Shown: positions 44,115 to 53,131, counted from the first letter of the stretch. The stretch: 64,000 nt of DNA from CADEDH01 sp039201605 (GCA_039201605.1 JBCCRO010000031.1:1-64000), one strand, 5' to 3'. The notes: generated by a model not told the origin, from the letters alone. A program made the numbers and translations.

Positions 44115-45851
44115 CTACGTCGCCGTGATCTGCCACAGCCGGTCGGCGCGCTGGGCCCGCCACATCTCGGCGTAGCGACCGTCGAGGTCGAGGAGGTTTC
44201 GGTGATCGCCCTGTTCCGCGATCCGGCCGTCCTCCAACACGATGATGTTGTCGGCGGCGACGACCGTCGACAACCGATGGGCGATGACGAGGACGGTCTT
44301 GTCCTCGACCAACGTGTCGATCGCCCGCTGCACCGCCACCTCGCTCTCGGTGTCGAGGGCCGACGTCGGCTCGTCGAGGATGACGATCGGGGCGTCCTTG
44401 AGGATGGCGCGGGCGATCGAGATGCGCTGACGCTCGCCGCCGGACAGCGCACCACCGATCTCGCCCACCCCGGTTTCGTAGCCGTTGGGCAGGGCGGAGA
44501 TGAATCGATGGCAGTTGGCGGCCGTCGCCGCCGCCACGATCTCGTCGTCGGTGGCGTCCGGCTTGGCCAGCCGGATGTTCTCCCGGATGGAATCGTCGAA
44601 CAGGTAGACGTCCTGGAACACCACCGAGAACCGCCGCATCAGGTCGGACTGGCTGAGGCTGCGGACGTCGACGCCGCCGACCGTGATCGACCCCCGCTGC
44701 GGGTCGGCGAACCGGGTGAGCAGTCGGGTGATCGTCGTCTTCCCACTGCCCGACGTGCCGACCAGTGCGGTGAGGCTGCGCTCGGGAACCTCCAACGAGA
44801 CGCCGCGCAGCACCTCCTCGTCGGTCTGGTCGTAGGTGAAGCTCACGTCCCGGAAGGCGACCCGGGCCCCCTCCACCGGTCCGGCGCCGGGAGCGACCGG
44901 GAGCGGCGGGACCGCCAACAGCTCGCCGATCCGGTCGATCGCCGCCTCCATGAAGTCGAACATCGACGACAGGTCGGCGAACAGCGCCAGCGGCTCGCTG
45001 AAGCGCACGGCGATGACGATCACGGCGAGCACGACGGCGACGTCGAGGCTGCCGCCGAGGGCGAAGCGGATGGCCAGCGCGGTGATGGCCAGGATCCCGA
45101 TCTGGACGACGGCCGAGATGAAGATGCTGGGCACGGTGCTCAGTCGTAGCCCGTCCACCTGCGCCCGCCGCAGCTCGGCCAGCGAGTCCTGCAGCCGCCG
45201 GGACTCCGATCCCACCTGCCGGGTCGCCCGCAGCACGGCCATGCCCTGGGTGTAGTCGACCACGTGCGAGGTCGTGTCGGCGTGGGCCTCGGCCACGATC
45301 CGGTTCTCCCGGGCCGCTCCCTCCCTGATGAGCCGGTAGAGGGGTATCGCCGTCGGGAACAGCGCCAGCATGGCGACGGCCAGCCGCCAATCGATGAAGA
45401 AGGTGGCGATCACCACCACCATCGGGGTGACGATGATGCTGATCACGACGCTGAAGAGCCCGCCGGCGATCGACACCACGTCGGAGACGTTGCCGGTGAG
45501 GACGCTGTTGAGGTCGCCGGTCCGGCGCCGGGCCAGCTGCTCGAGCGGCATCCGCTTGAGCTGCTCGCCCAGGTTGGACCGGGTCTCGTCCGAGACCTGG
45601 ATGTAGATCTCCCACTCCACCCGCGTCTCGACGAGTCGGATGGCGGCGTCGACCGCGATCAGCCCGGCCAGGGTCGCGAGGAGCCACCACACGTCGTCGG
45701 AGCCGTCGACCAGGGCGACCAGCATCGGGTACAGCAGGGCGTAGGCGAGTCCCTGGACGATCGACGACAGCAGGGACAGCACCAGGGCCCGCCGCATCAG
45801 CGGAGCCTTCGAGCCGCAGGCCTCGATCATGTTCTGGAAGGTCGTCAGCAT
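44115..45851 (-). CDS. ABC transporter, fused permease/ATPase (IrtB/YbtQ-like)
   Basis: The 578-residue half-transporter has six membrane segments (about 20-290) and an ATPase with Walker A GTSGSGKT, signature LSGGERQR and Walker B IVILDEPTSALD, then a switch His in IAHRLS. It lies 8 bp after a second half-transporter and ends the leftward operon. Exporter-fold pairs IrtAB and YbtPQ import metal-siderophore complexes after the binding stage; the adjacent siderophore genes suggest that role, whereas a siderophore or drug exporter is the alternative. Confidence 0.85.
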   Translation of the reverse strand: MLTTFQNMIEACGSKAPLMRRALVLSLLSSIVQGLAYALLYPMLVALVDGSDDVWWLLATLAGLIAVDAAIRLVETRVEWEIYIQVSDETRSNLGEQLKRMPLEQLARRRTGDLNSVLTGNVSDVVSIAGGLFSVVISIIVTPMVVVIATFFIDWRLAVAMLALFPTAIPLYRLIREGAARENRIVAEAHADTTSHVVDYTQGMAVLRATRQVGSESRRLQDSLAELRRAQVDGLRLSTVPSIFISAVVQIGILAITALAIRFALGGSLDVAVVLAVIVIAVRFSEPLALFADLSSMFDFMEAAIDRIGELLAVPPLPVAPGAGPVEGARVAFRDVSFTYDQTDEEVLRGVSLEVPERSLTALVGTSGSGKTTITRLLTRFADPQRGSITVGGVDVRSLSQSDLMRRFSVVFQDVYLFDDSIRENIRLAKPDATDDEIVAAATAANCHRFISALPNGYETGVGEIGGALSGGERQRISIARAILKDAPIVILDEPTSALDTESEVAVQRAIDTLVEDKTVLVIAHRLSTVVAADNIIVLEDGRIAEQGDHRNLLDLDGRYAEMWRAQRADRLWQITAT

Positions 45852-45859
45852 CTGCTACC

Positions 45860-47686
45860 TCACTTGGTCGCCGACTCGTGGTCGGCCGGGTCGGTGGCGT
45901 CGGTCCGGAGCCCCCAGCTCTGGGCGTCGTTGAAGTGCTCCCACAGCCGGGCGTAGCGACCGCCGCGGGCGACCAGCTCCTCGTGGGTGCCCGATTCGAC
46001 CGTCCGGCCCTCGTCGAGCACGACGATCTGGTGGGCGTCGGTGATCGTCGACAGCCGATGGGCCACCACGATCAGGGTCTTGCCCCTGGCCAGCTCGGCC
46101 AGGGCCCGATGGATCTTGGCCTCGTTGTCGGGATCGGCGAAGGCGGTGGCCTCGTCGAGCACGATGATGGGACAGTCCTGGAGGATGGCCCGGGCGATCG
46201 TGATCCGCTGCCGCTGCCCGCCCGACAGGCTCGAACCCCGCTCGCTGATCACCGTGTCGTAGCCGTCGGGCAACTCCTCGACGATGAAATCGTGGGCCTG
46301 GGCGGCGACGGCGGCGGCCACGATCTCCTCGTCGGTGGCGTCGGGCCGACCGAGCCGAATGTTGTTGCCGATCGTGTCGCTCAGCAGGAACGGCGACTGG
46401 AACACGAAGGCCACCGAGGCCATGAGCTGGTCGCTCGTCATCTCCCGCACATCCGCCCCGCCCACCAGGATCCGGCCGTGGTCGACGTCCCAGAACCGGG
46501 GGATCAGCTGGGCGATCGTGCTCTTGCCTGCGCCGGAGGGTCCCACCAGGGCGGTGACGGTGCCCTCCGGCACCACGAGGTCGACATCGGTCAGGGCGTT
46601 GTCGGACCGACCCTCGTAGCTGAACGTGACGCCACGGAGCTCGACCGAGGCGTCGGCGGGGGGCTTCCCCTCCTCCACCTCCGGCAGGATCTCGACGGCC
46701 CGCAGCCGACCGATCCGTTTCACTGCGGCGCCGGCGTTGGTGATCAGCTGCTGGAGCCACACGATCGGCATCATCGCCTCGGTCACCGTGGGGGCCAGCA
46801 GGAGGAACATCAGCAGGATGGGGAGCTCCACCGAACCGTTGCGGACCATGGGCACCCCCGCCGCCAGCAGCAACAGCACCGTCGGCAGGGCGGCGAACAT
46901 CGTCCGGGCGAAATAGGCGCCGGTCTGCGATTTGGCCGTCCACTCCCGCACCGTGTCGGTGGCGTCGTTGAGCGCGGCCCGGTACCGCCGGAACGAACCG
47001 TCGCCGTCGTCGAAGGTGCGGACCACGTGCATGCCCTGCACGTACTCGTTGATCACACCGTTGATCCGCTCATCGGCCTCGTCGACGAGCCGTCGCCCGA
47101 CCTCGTAGTCCCGGAAGGCGAAGAACATCCCCAGCAGGCCGACGGGGAACAGTGCCAGCGAGATCAAGGTCAGCCGCCAGTCGAGTGAGAACATCAGCGC
47201 CAGACCGAGCACGGGGGCGGCGAAGCTCTTGGCGAACAGCGGCGTGCTGTCGGCGACGAAGCTGTGCAGGGAGCGGACGTCGTCGAGGACGACGTTCTTG
47301 AGCGTGCCCGACCCGGCGGTGACCACGTAGCCGAGGGGCACCCCGGCCAGCCGCTCGGTGAGCTCGGTGCGCAGTATCTGCTCCAACCGGTAGGCGCCGA
47401 GGTGGGACAGGCGGAAGGCCATGGCCCGGCACAGGAACGACGCCGCGACCAGCCCGAGGGCGATGCCGAGCAACAGCCACGGCGGTCGAGCGGCGGGGTC
47501 GTCGGCCGTGAGCCGACGGGTGATCGGCAGGAACAGCAGGATCGAGCCGAGCCACGCCACGAGGCTCAACAGCGACAGGGTCATACCGGTGTAGATCTCG
47601 CGGTTGACCGGCGAGATGATGGTCCACAGGCCGTCTTCGTCGACGGTGGTCGGTGGTGGTGTTGACGGGTTGGCGATAGTGGTCAA
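45860..47686 (-). CDS. ABC transporter, fused permease/ATPase (IrtA/YbtP-like)
   Basis: The 608-residue half-transporter has a hydrophilic N-terminus, six membrane segments (GMTLSLLSLVAWLGSILLFLP and onward) and an ATPase with Walker A GPSGAGKS, signature LSGGQRQR and Walker B IIVLDEATAF. No siderophore-interacting FAD domain, which mycobacterial IrtA carries, is fused, so it is closer to YbtP. TTG start is supported by a perfect AGGAGG 8 nt upstream, stronger than any other ribosome site in the window. Partner of the following half-transporter; no biosynthetic siderophore genes nearby. Confidence 0.86.
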   Translation of the reverse strand: MTTIANPSTPPPTTVDEDGLWTIISPVNREIYTGMTLSLLSLVAWLGSILLFLPITRRLTADDPAARPPWLLLGIALGLVAASFLCRAMAFRLSHLGAYRLEQILRTELTERLAGVPLGYVVTAGSGTLKNVVLDDVRSLHSFVADSTPLFAKSFAAPVLGLALMFSLDWRLTLISLALFPVGLLGMFFAFRDYEVGRRLVDEADERINGVINEYVQGMHVVRTFDDGDGSFRRYRAALNDATDTVREWTAKSQTGAYFARTMFAALPTVLLLLAAGVPMVRNGSVELPILLMFLLLAPTVTEAMMPIVWLQQLITNAGAAVKRIGRLRAVEILPEVEEGKPPADASVELRGVTFSYEGRSDNALTDVDLVVPEGTVTALVGPSGAGKSTIAQLIPRFWDVDHGRILVGGADVREMTSDQLMASVAFVFQSPFLLSDTIGNNIRLGRPDATDEEIVAAAVAAQAHDFIVEELPDGYDTVISERGSSLSGGQRQRITIARAILQDCPIIVLDEATAFADPDNEAKIHRALAELARGKTLIVVAHRLSTITDAHQIVVLDEGRTVESGTHEELVARGGRYARLWEHFNDAQSWGLRTDATDPADHESATK

Positions 47687-47726
47687 GGCCGTTGCCTCCT
47701 GGTCTCGGTGGGGTGGGGTGAGCGGG

Positions 47727-48095
47727 TCAGTCGATGCGGACGGTCGCCTCCATGCCGGCCAGACGATGGCCGGGCAGGTCGCAGAAGAAGAGGTAGGTCC
47801 CGGGAGCGAGGTCGATCTGCACTTCGTCCTCCGGTGCCTCGACGCCGACGAAGAGGCGGACGCCCTGGTCAACCCCGTCCTCGTCCTCGATCAGCAGGGT
47901 GTGGGCGAGCTCCGAGGTGTTGACCAGCCCGACCTCGATCAGGCCGGCCGGGTGGTCGTAGGCGTCCTCGGCGTAGGTGGCGACCCCGGCCTCGACGGTG
48001 AGGCCGGGACCGACCGGGCCGGCGCTGTCCCCGCAGGCGGAGAACGCGAGGACGGCGCCGGCCAAGCCGATCGAGCGCAGCGGGAGACCGGGCAC
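47727..48095 (-). CDS. Cupredoxin-like (blue copper) lipoprotein
   Basis: The 122-residue protein has a signal peptide with lipobox at Cys21 (LAGAVLAFSAC) and a plastocyanin-type fold with type 1 copper ligands visible: His65 in LAHTLLIE, then Cys105, His110 and Met115 in CDLPGHRLAGM (C-x4-H-x4-M). It should be an extracytoplasmic electron carrier or copper store. GTG start overlaps the stop region of the siderophore-binding protein gene (5 bp before its stop ends), so it is coupled. A copper protein inside an iron-uptake operon is unusual. Confidence 0.82.
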   Translation of the reverse strand: MPGLPLRSIGLAGAVLAFSACGDSAGPVGPGLTVEAGVATYAEDAYDHPAGLIEVGLVNTSELAHTLLIEDEDGVDQGVRLFVGVEAPEDEVQIDLAPGTYLFFCDLPGHRLAGMEATVRID

Positions 48096-48097
48096 CG

Positions 48098-49198
48098 TCA
48101 GCCCGCCGCCTCGACCGAGGCCCGGTAGTCGGCCCACCGGGTGAGGACGTCGTCGCGCGAGGCCACGTCCGTGCCGCCGGCGAGCAGGATCTCCAGGTCG
48201 TCGAGGACCCAGCTCACGGTGAAGGGATAGCCGACGAACCACATCTCGCCGTCGACCTCGACCACCCGATCGTCCTGCACGGCGCCGAGGGCGTTGTAGA
48301 CCGGTAGTTCGGTGAGTACCGAGCTGTCGTAGAAGGCCCCGCTGAACAGCAGCAGGAGGTCGGCGTCGTGTTCGGGCAGGACCTCCTCCGACAGCAGGGT
48401 GCCGTAGCCGAGCGTCGGGTCGGGCACGCTCTCGGCCTGGGCCGGGGGCCGGGTGACGCCGGCGTCGTTGAGCACCTGATCGATCGGGGTGTTCGACGAC
48501 TGGGTGAAGAACAGCGAGCCGAACGCCCCGAGGGTGGAGATGGTGAGGTCGTCACCGTCGAGGGAGGCCACCTCGGCCGTACGGGCTTCGAGGGCGGCGA
48601 TCGCCGGCTCCGCCTCGGCCTCGGCTCCCACCATGACCGCACTCTCCCGGAACATCGACTGCCAGGTGCCCTCGAAGGGCAGAACGACCGTGGGGGCGAT
48701 GGCGTTCAGCTCGTCGTAGATCGGCTCCACCGCACCGTCGAAGGAGGCGATGATCGCATCGGGTTCGGCCTCGGCCACCGCCTCGAAGTTGAGCCCGGCC
48801 AGGCCGGCCGGGTTCGGGGTGACGGTGATCCCCTCGGATTCGAGCACGTCGCCTGCGGCCACCAGGCCCTGGCTGAACGTCTCGACCGGTGTGACCCCCA
48901 ATTCGAGCAGGATCATGGCAGCCCCCTCGTCGAGTGCCACCCAGCGCTGGGGCTGCGCGGGCAGGACGACCTCGCCCAACGGATGGGTGACGGTGCGCGT
49001 CGCCCCGGACGCCTCGGAGTCGGACGGGTCCTCGCCCACCGCACCGTCTTCGTCGGTGGCGGAGGCCGATGCTGCGGCCCCGGCGTCGGCTCCGGCCGTC
49101 TGCGAGGCGCTGTCGTCCGACGCGTCGTCGCTCGAACAGGCCGCGGCGAGCAGCGCCAGGGCGACGAGCACGCCGATCAGCGAACGTAGGGATGTCAT
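48098..49198 (-). CDS. Iron-siderophore ABC transporter substrate-binding lipoprotein
   Basis: A FecB/FhuD-type class III binding protein of 366 residues. Lipobox at Cys21 (ALALLAAAC), Ser/Ala/Asp linker to about residue 65, then TRTVTHPLGEVVLPAQPQRWVALDEGAAMILLELGVTPVETF, AEAEPDAIIAS and GTWQSMFRESAVMVG. AGGAGA lies 6 nt before the ATG, whose first bases overlap the ATPase gene stop (ATGA). It captures a ferri-siderophore outside the membrane and delivers it to the two upstream permease subunits. Confidence 0.88.
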   Translation of the reverse strand: MTSLRSLIGVLVALALLAAACSSDDASDDSASQTAGADAGAAASASATDEDGAVGEDPSDSEASGATRTVTHPLGEVVLPAQPQRWVALDEGAAMILLELGVTPVETFSQGLVAAGDVLESEGITVTPNPAGLAGLNFEAVAEAEPDAIIASFDGAVEPIYDELNAIAPTVVLPFEGTWQSMFRESAVMVGAEAEAEPAIAALEARTAEVASLDGDDLTISTLGAFGSLFFTQSSNTPIDQVLNDAGVTRPPAQAESVPDPTLGYGTLLSEEVLPEHDADLLLLFSGAFYDSSVLTELPVYNALGAVQDDRVVEVDGEMWFVGYPFTVSWVLDDLEILLAGGTDVASRDDVLTRWADYRASVEAAG

Positions 49199-50076
49199 CG
49201 GTTCTCTCCTTGGGTTACGAGCGGGTTGGCCTCCGGGCGATCGTCCGGGGAGTCCGGCGTCACGGTGGGGCCGTGGAGGTGATGGCGACCGAGGGGTGTG
49301 ATCTGCGGCGCCCCGGTGGCGGTGTCGACGACGATGTGGCCCTCGATCCCGAACACCGACGAGAGGAGCCGGTCCGAGACGACGGACGCCGGTGGACCGG
49401 TGGCCACGATCGCACCGTCGGCCATGGCCAGGAGGTGGTGGGAGTAGCGGGCCGCCAGGTTGAGGTCGTGCATCACCATCACCACCGTCCGACCGGTGAG
49501 GTGGAGATCGACGAGCAGATCGAGCACCTCGATCTGATGGGTGACGTCGAGGTAGGTGGTCGGCTCGTCGAGGAGCAGGATCGACGTGTTCTGGGCCAGG
49601 GCCATGGCGATCCACACCCGTTGCCGCTGTCCGCCCGAGAGTTCGTCGACCGGTCGGTCGGCGAGCGGGTCGATGCCGGTCATCACCATGGCCTCGGCCA
49701 CCGCTCGGTCGTCGTCGGCGGTGGTGCGATGCAGCGGACCCTGATGGGGGTAACGGCCCCGGGCCACGAGGTCGGCAACGAGGATCCCGGCCGGAGAGGT
49801 GAGCCCCTGGGGGAGGAACCCGATCCGGCGGGCGACCTCGAGCGTGGGCAGTCGGTTGATGTCGGCGCCGTCGAGGAGCACGGCACCGGCTCGTGGGGTG
49901 AGAAGCCGCACCAGCGCCTTGAGCAGGGTGGACTTCCCGCAGGCGTTGGGGCCGACGATCGACGTGATCAGGCCGGGGGGAACGTCGACGTCGAGCCCGT
50001 CGATGACCGGCCGCCGCTCGTAGCCGACCGCCAGGGCCCGAGCGCCCAGGGTCGTCGAGTCCACGGGGCCGGTCAT
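49195..50076 (-). CDS. Siderophore ABC transporter ATP-binding protein (FecE/FepC-like)
   Basis: The 293-residue ATPase has Walker A GPNACGKS, Q-loop FLPQGLTSPAGILVADLVARGRYPHQ, signature LSGGQRQR and Walker B LLLDEPTTYLD, with switch His in VMHDLNLAARYS; the LLDEPTTYLD and RGRYPHQ motifs mark the FecE/FepC siderophore group. ATG overlaps the permease stop (ATGA). The last 30 residues after IVVDTATGAPQITPLG are an unstructured extension. Confidence 0.92.
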   Translation of the reverse strand: MTGPVDSTTLGARALAVGYERRPVIDGLDVDVPPGLITSIVGPNACGKSTLLKALVRLLTPRAGAVLLDGADINRLPTLEVARRIGFLPQGLTSPAGILVADLVARGRYPHQGPLHRTTADDDRAVAEAMVMTGIDPLADRPVDELSGGQRQRVWIAMALAQNTSILLLDEPTTYLDVTHQIEVLDLLVDLHLTGRTVVMVMHDLNLAARYSHHLLAMADGAIVATGPPASVVSDRLLSSVFGIEGHIVVDTATGAPQITPLGRHHLHGPTVTPDSPDDRPEANPLVTQGENR

Positions 50077-51158
50077 GCGACGCCACCCCGCCGACTTGCG
50101 CCCACCAGAAGGAGGCCGAGGTAGGGAGCGCCGACGAGCCCGGTCACCACCCCGACGGGAATCTCGGCCGGGAGCAGGACGAGACGGGCGGCGAGATCGG
50201 CCAGGATCAGCAGCAGGGCGCCGATGGCGGCGGAGAGGCCGAGGTTGACCGGCTGGGCCGCCAGGCGCTGGGCGATGGCCGGGGCCAGGAGGGCCACGAA
50301 GGGGACCGGGCCCGTGGTCGCCGTCGCCCCGGCGGCCAGGCAGGCGGCGACCACCAGCACCCGGGTGCGGAGGCGGTTCACCCCGACACCGATGGCGGCC
50401 GATGCCTCGTCGCCCACCACGAACAGGGTGGACAGCGGACGCGCCACCAGGGCGGCGGCCGGCAGCAGGGCGAGGGCGGCGAGGGCGCTGACCCGGGCCT
50501 CGTCCCAATCGCGGCCCACGAGCGAGCCGGTGAGCCAGGCGTTGGCCCGCTGGGCCTCGAACATCGAGGCCCGGGCCCACAGGTACGAGGTCACGGCGGT
50601 GGCCAGGGCGCCGAGGGCGACACCGGCCAGCACCATCCGCTCGACCGACAGCCCGCCCCGACGGCCGAACAGGTTGACCAGGAGAGCGACCCCGAGGGCA
50701 CCGACGGCGGCGGCCAGGGAGACGGTGGCGCTGGTCCCCCGCCACACGACGATGGCGACCACCCCGGCGGCCGATGCCCCGGCGTTGATACCGATGATGT
50801 CAGGGCTGGCGAGCGGGTTGCGGGCCAAGGACTGCAGCAGGGCGCCGGCGGCGCCGAAGGACGCGCCGGCGCACAGGGCGATGACGAGGCGAGGGAGTCG
50901 CAGGTTGCGGAGGACGTGGCTCTCGGTGCCCAACTCGTCGCGCAGCGCCGGTACGAGGTCGCCGATCGGCACCCAGTACTCGCCGAGCGTGAGGTACAGG
51001 CCGGCGGCGACGAGGGTGGCCAGGCCCACCCGGGTCATGGCCGAGCGGTGCTCCCGGCGCCGGCCTCGGCGATGGGTGTCGAGCGTCGCCATCACAGCCT
51101 CGACGGTCGCTGCGCCGTCGATGGTCGGCCGAGGACCTGAGGGGATGGTGGCCGTCAC
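50073..51158 (-). CDS. Siderophore ABC transporter permease 2 (FecCD family)
   Basis: A 361-residue FecCD permease: LRNLRLPRLVIALCAGASFGAAGALLQSLARNPLASPDIIGINAGASAAGV, ERMVLAGVALGALATAVTSYL, NAWLTGSLVGRDW and VPFVALLAPAIAQRLAAQPVNLGLSAAIGALLLI. Here a normal VGLVVPH motif reads VALLAPA, a known variation of second subunits. GTG overlaps the preceding permease stop (GTGA). A 48-residue cytoplasmic extension precedes the first membrane helix. Confidence 0.9.
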   Translation of the reverse strand: MTATIPSGPRPTIDGAATVEAVMATLDTHRRGRRREHRSAMTRVGLATLVAAGLYLTLGEYWVPIGDLVPALRDELGTESHVLRNLRLPRLVIALCAGASFGAAGALLQSLARNPLASPDIIGINAGASAAGVVAIVVWRGTSATVSLAAAVGALGVALLVNLFGRRGGLSVERMVLAGVALGALATAVTSYLWARASMFEAQRANAWLTGSLVGRDWDEARVSALAALALLPAAALVARPLSTLFVVGDEASAAIGVGVNRLRTRVLVVAACLAAGATATTGPVPFVALLAPAIAQRLAAQPVNLGLSAAIGALLLILADLAARLVLLPAEIPVGVVTGLVGAPYLGLLLVGASRRGGVA

Positions 51159-52231
51159 AGGGCCACCATCCGCCGCCGCAGCACCATGGCCAGGAAGTAG
51201 GGGGCGCCGACCAGGGCCGTGACGACCCCCACCTCGACCTCCGCCGGTCGGGCGATCACCCGGCCGACGGTGTCGCTGGCCAGGACCAGCGTGGGAGCGA
51301 GGGCCGCCGACAGGACGATGATCCGCCGGTAGTCGGGGCCGACCAGAAGCCGGGCGATGTGGGGTACGACCAGGCCGACGAAGGTGAGCGGGCCGGCGGC
51401 GGCGACGGCGGCGCCCACCAGGAGGGCGGCAACGGCGGCCGTCACCAACCGGGTGCGGAGCAGGTCGATGCCCTGGGCCCCCGACAGGTCGTCGCCCAGG
51501 GCGAGGGCGTCGAGACGGGGGCCGAGCAGCAGTGCGGCGATGACGCCGACGGCCACGGCGGGGAGGGCGCCGAGCATCACGTCGAAGGAGCGGCTGGCCA
51601 GCGAACCCACGATCCACGTCCGGAAGGGGTTGAGCACCCCGGCGTCGGTGCTGACGATGGCCTGGGTGATCGAGATCAGGAAGGCCGAGATGACCACCCC
51701 GGCCATGACCAGCTTGAACGGCGTCGGCCCGCCGGGGCCGAGCCAGCCCAGCAGGTAGACGAGGCCCGAGGCGATCAGGGCGCCGACGAAGGCGGAGGGG
51801 ACCAGGGTCGCCATGCCCCCGATCCACCCCAGCTTCAGGCCGGCGACGACCAGGACCGAAGCGCCGGCGTTGACCCCCAACAGGCCGGGGTCGGCGATCG
51901 GGTTGCGGGTCAGGCCCTGCATCAGTGCGCCCGACACGCCGAGCGCGGCGCCGACGACGGCCCCCAACGCGGTGCGGGGCAGGCGGACGTCGCGGATGAT
52001 CAGGTGGTCGATGTCGACCGGGTCGTAGGCGGTGAAGGCGGCGAGGGTGGCCGCAGGCGAGATCGAGCGCACCCCGACGGCCAGGCTTGCGGCGGCCGCG
52101 GCCAGCATGCCCACCCCGGCGATGGCGACGGCCAGGGCGTAGCGGCCGGGCGGGCGATGAATGTCGGGCGTCGTCGTCGAATCGACCGGTGGCGCCTCAC
52201 CCTGCTCCCTGCACGCCGTAGCCGTAGGCAT
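51155..52231 (-). CDS. Siderophore ABC transporter permease 1 (FecCD family)
   Basis: A 358-residue FecCD permease with IRDVRLPRTALGAVVGAALGVSGALMQGLTRNPIADPGLLGVNAGASVLVV, FKLVMAGVVISAFLISITQAIV, FRTWIVGSLASRSFDV and LTFVGLVVPHIARLLVGPDYRRIIVLSA. ATG chosen over a GTG three codons upstream because the ATG lies 7 nt after TACTGT, a -10 box, whereas the GTG would lie before the transcript start. First gene of the transport operon; a palindrome covers its promoter, so it is probably repressed when iron is sufficient. Confidence 0.9.
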   Translation of the reverse strand: MPTATACREQGEAPPVDSTTTPDIHRPPGRYALAVAIAGVGMLAAAAASLAVGVRSISPAATLAAFTAYDPVDIDHLIIRDVRLPRTALGAVVGAALGVSGALMQGLTRNPIADPGLLGVNAGASVLVVAGLKLGWIGGMATLVPSAFVGALIASGLVYLLGWLGPGGPTPFKLVMAGVVISAFLISITQAIVSTDAGVLNPFRTWIVGSLASRSFDVMLGALPAVAVGVIAALLLGPRLDALALGDDLSGAQGIDLLRTRLVTAAVAALLVGAAVAAAGPLTFVGLVVPHIARLLVGPDYRRIIVLSAALAPTLVLASDTVGRVIARPAEVEVGVVTALVGAPYFLAMVLRRRMVAL

Positions 52232-52239
52232 GCCGAACA

Positions 52240-52257
52240 CAGTAATGTCAATTACTG
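52240..52257. promoter_or_regulatory. Inverted repeat over the siderophore operon promoter
   Basis: CAGTAAT-GTCA-ATTACTG is a perfect repeat with 7-bp arms and a 4-bp centre. It overlaps the leftward -10 TACTGT (52244-52239, minus). It is unlike the DtxR/IdeR consensus (TTAGGTTAGGCTAACCTAA) in sequence, but resembles Fur- or TetR-type operators in form. The TetR gene immediately upstream is a candidate binder, an iron repressor another. Confidence 0.6.
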
Positions 52258-52320
52258 ACGTTTAAAACACCAATTGTTGACGAAACACCCGAAGGTCCCG
52301 ACGGAGGGCCGTCGCCGGGA

Positions 52321-52893
52321 TCACGTCGACACGCCGACCTCCCACTCCTTGACGTAGGCCAGCGCCTCATCGCTGTAGTCGACGAGCGGCCGTGACGGAT
52401 CGAGACTCCAGTTCTGGATCGCCACCCGCCGAGCGACGACCAGGGCGCCGGCCAACACCCGCACCCCCGTATCGAAGGGGCTGCGGTTCATGCGATGGGC
52501 GATCCACTCGCCGAGCTGCACCTCGATCTCGTGCTCGTACTCGGCCCAAGCGGCCCCGAGCTCGGTGACCTGCATCATGATCCGGGCCCGCCGCAGATCC
52601 AGGGCCAACAGCTCCTCGGCGCCGAAGTAGCCGTCGCGTGCGGTCTTGGCCACGGCGTCGACGACACCCAGATCGAGTGGCTGCCGGTAGAGCAACCCCT
52701 GGAACTCAAGGGTGCGCTGCTCGAAGTCGGCCATCAGCACGTCGAGCTTGTTTCGATAGTTGCGGTAGGCCGTGCGCTCGGTGACGCCGGCGGCCTCGGC
52801 GATCATCGCCATCGTGACGTTGTCGTAGCCGTGCTGTTCGAACAGCGTCAGCGCCTTGGAGGCCAAGCGGTCCCGACTACTCGGACGGGGCAT
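52321..52893 (-). CDS. TetR-family transcriptional regulator
   Basis: The 190-residue protein has a TetR HTH (LASKALTLFEQHGYDNVTMAMIAEAAGVTERTAYRNYRNKLDVLM, residues 9-53) and a helical C-domain with LGVVDAVAKTARD and LGAAWAEYEHEIEVQLGEW. ATG lies 7 nt after TACGCT, so a leaderless transcript is likely. It is followed, 90 bp further on, by the siderophore permease gene in the same direction, whose promoter holds a palindrome. Ligand unknown; a siderophore is possible. Confidence 0.87.
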   Translation of the reverse strand: MPRPSSRDRLASKALTLFEQHGYDNVTMAMIAEAAGVTERTAYRNYRNKLDVLMADFEQRTLEFQGLLYRQPLDLGVVDAVAKTARDGYFGAEELLALDLRRARIMMQVTELGAAWAEYEHEIEVQLGEWIAHRMNRSPFDTGVRVLAGALVVARRVAIQNWSLDPSRPLVDYSDEALAYVKEWEVGVST

Positions 52894-52937
52894 GCCGCAG
52901 AGCGTACCCGACCCTCGCTCCCGCCCGCGGGGCGGCG

Positions 52938-53100
52938 CTACTCGACGAGAACGGCGGCCACGTCGGGGATGACCGTGTCCAGCACGGACCCGATCGCCCG
53001 CGGGGACGGTGCGACCAGAGCGATGACGGTCTCCTCGTCGACGTAGACCCTCCGGCCCTCCGCCCCGGTGCCCGACACCGCACCCGAGTGGGCGCGACGG
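52938..53100 (-). pseudogene. C-terminal coding remnant, unrecognised
   Basis: About 50 codons of coding-like sequence (ending RRVYVDEETVIALVAPSPRAIGSVLDTVIPDVAAVLVE and TAG) lie between the TetR gene and the EEP-family gene on the minus strand, with GC-rich third positions as in real genes here. No start with ribosome site is visible and the reading upstream becomes low-complexity. SGAVSG upstream recalls the end of class C beta-lactamase-type hydrolases, but that is too short to prove. It looks like the tail of a deleted gene. Confidence 0.35.
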
Positions 53101-53131
53101 GTTGGGGCCCGGGATGTGGTGTTCTGGGGCC

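Noticed and set aside
44115..47686. Multidrug exporter pair unrelated to iron
   Set aside because: Family membership cannot exclude it, but operon continuity with siderophore-binding and permease genes favours metallophore handling, so it is kept as an alternative only.
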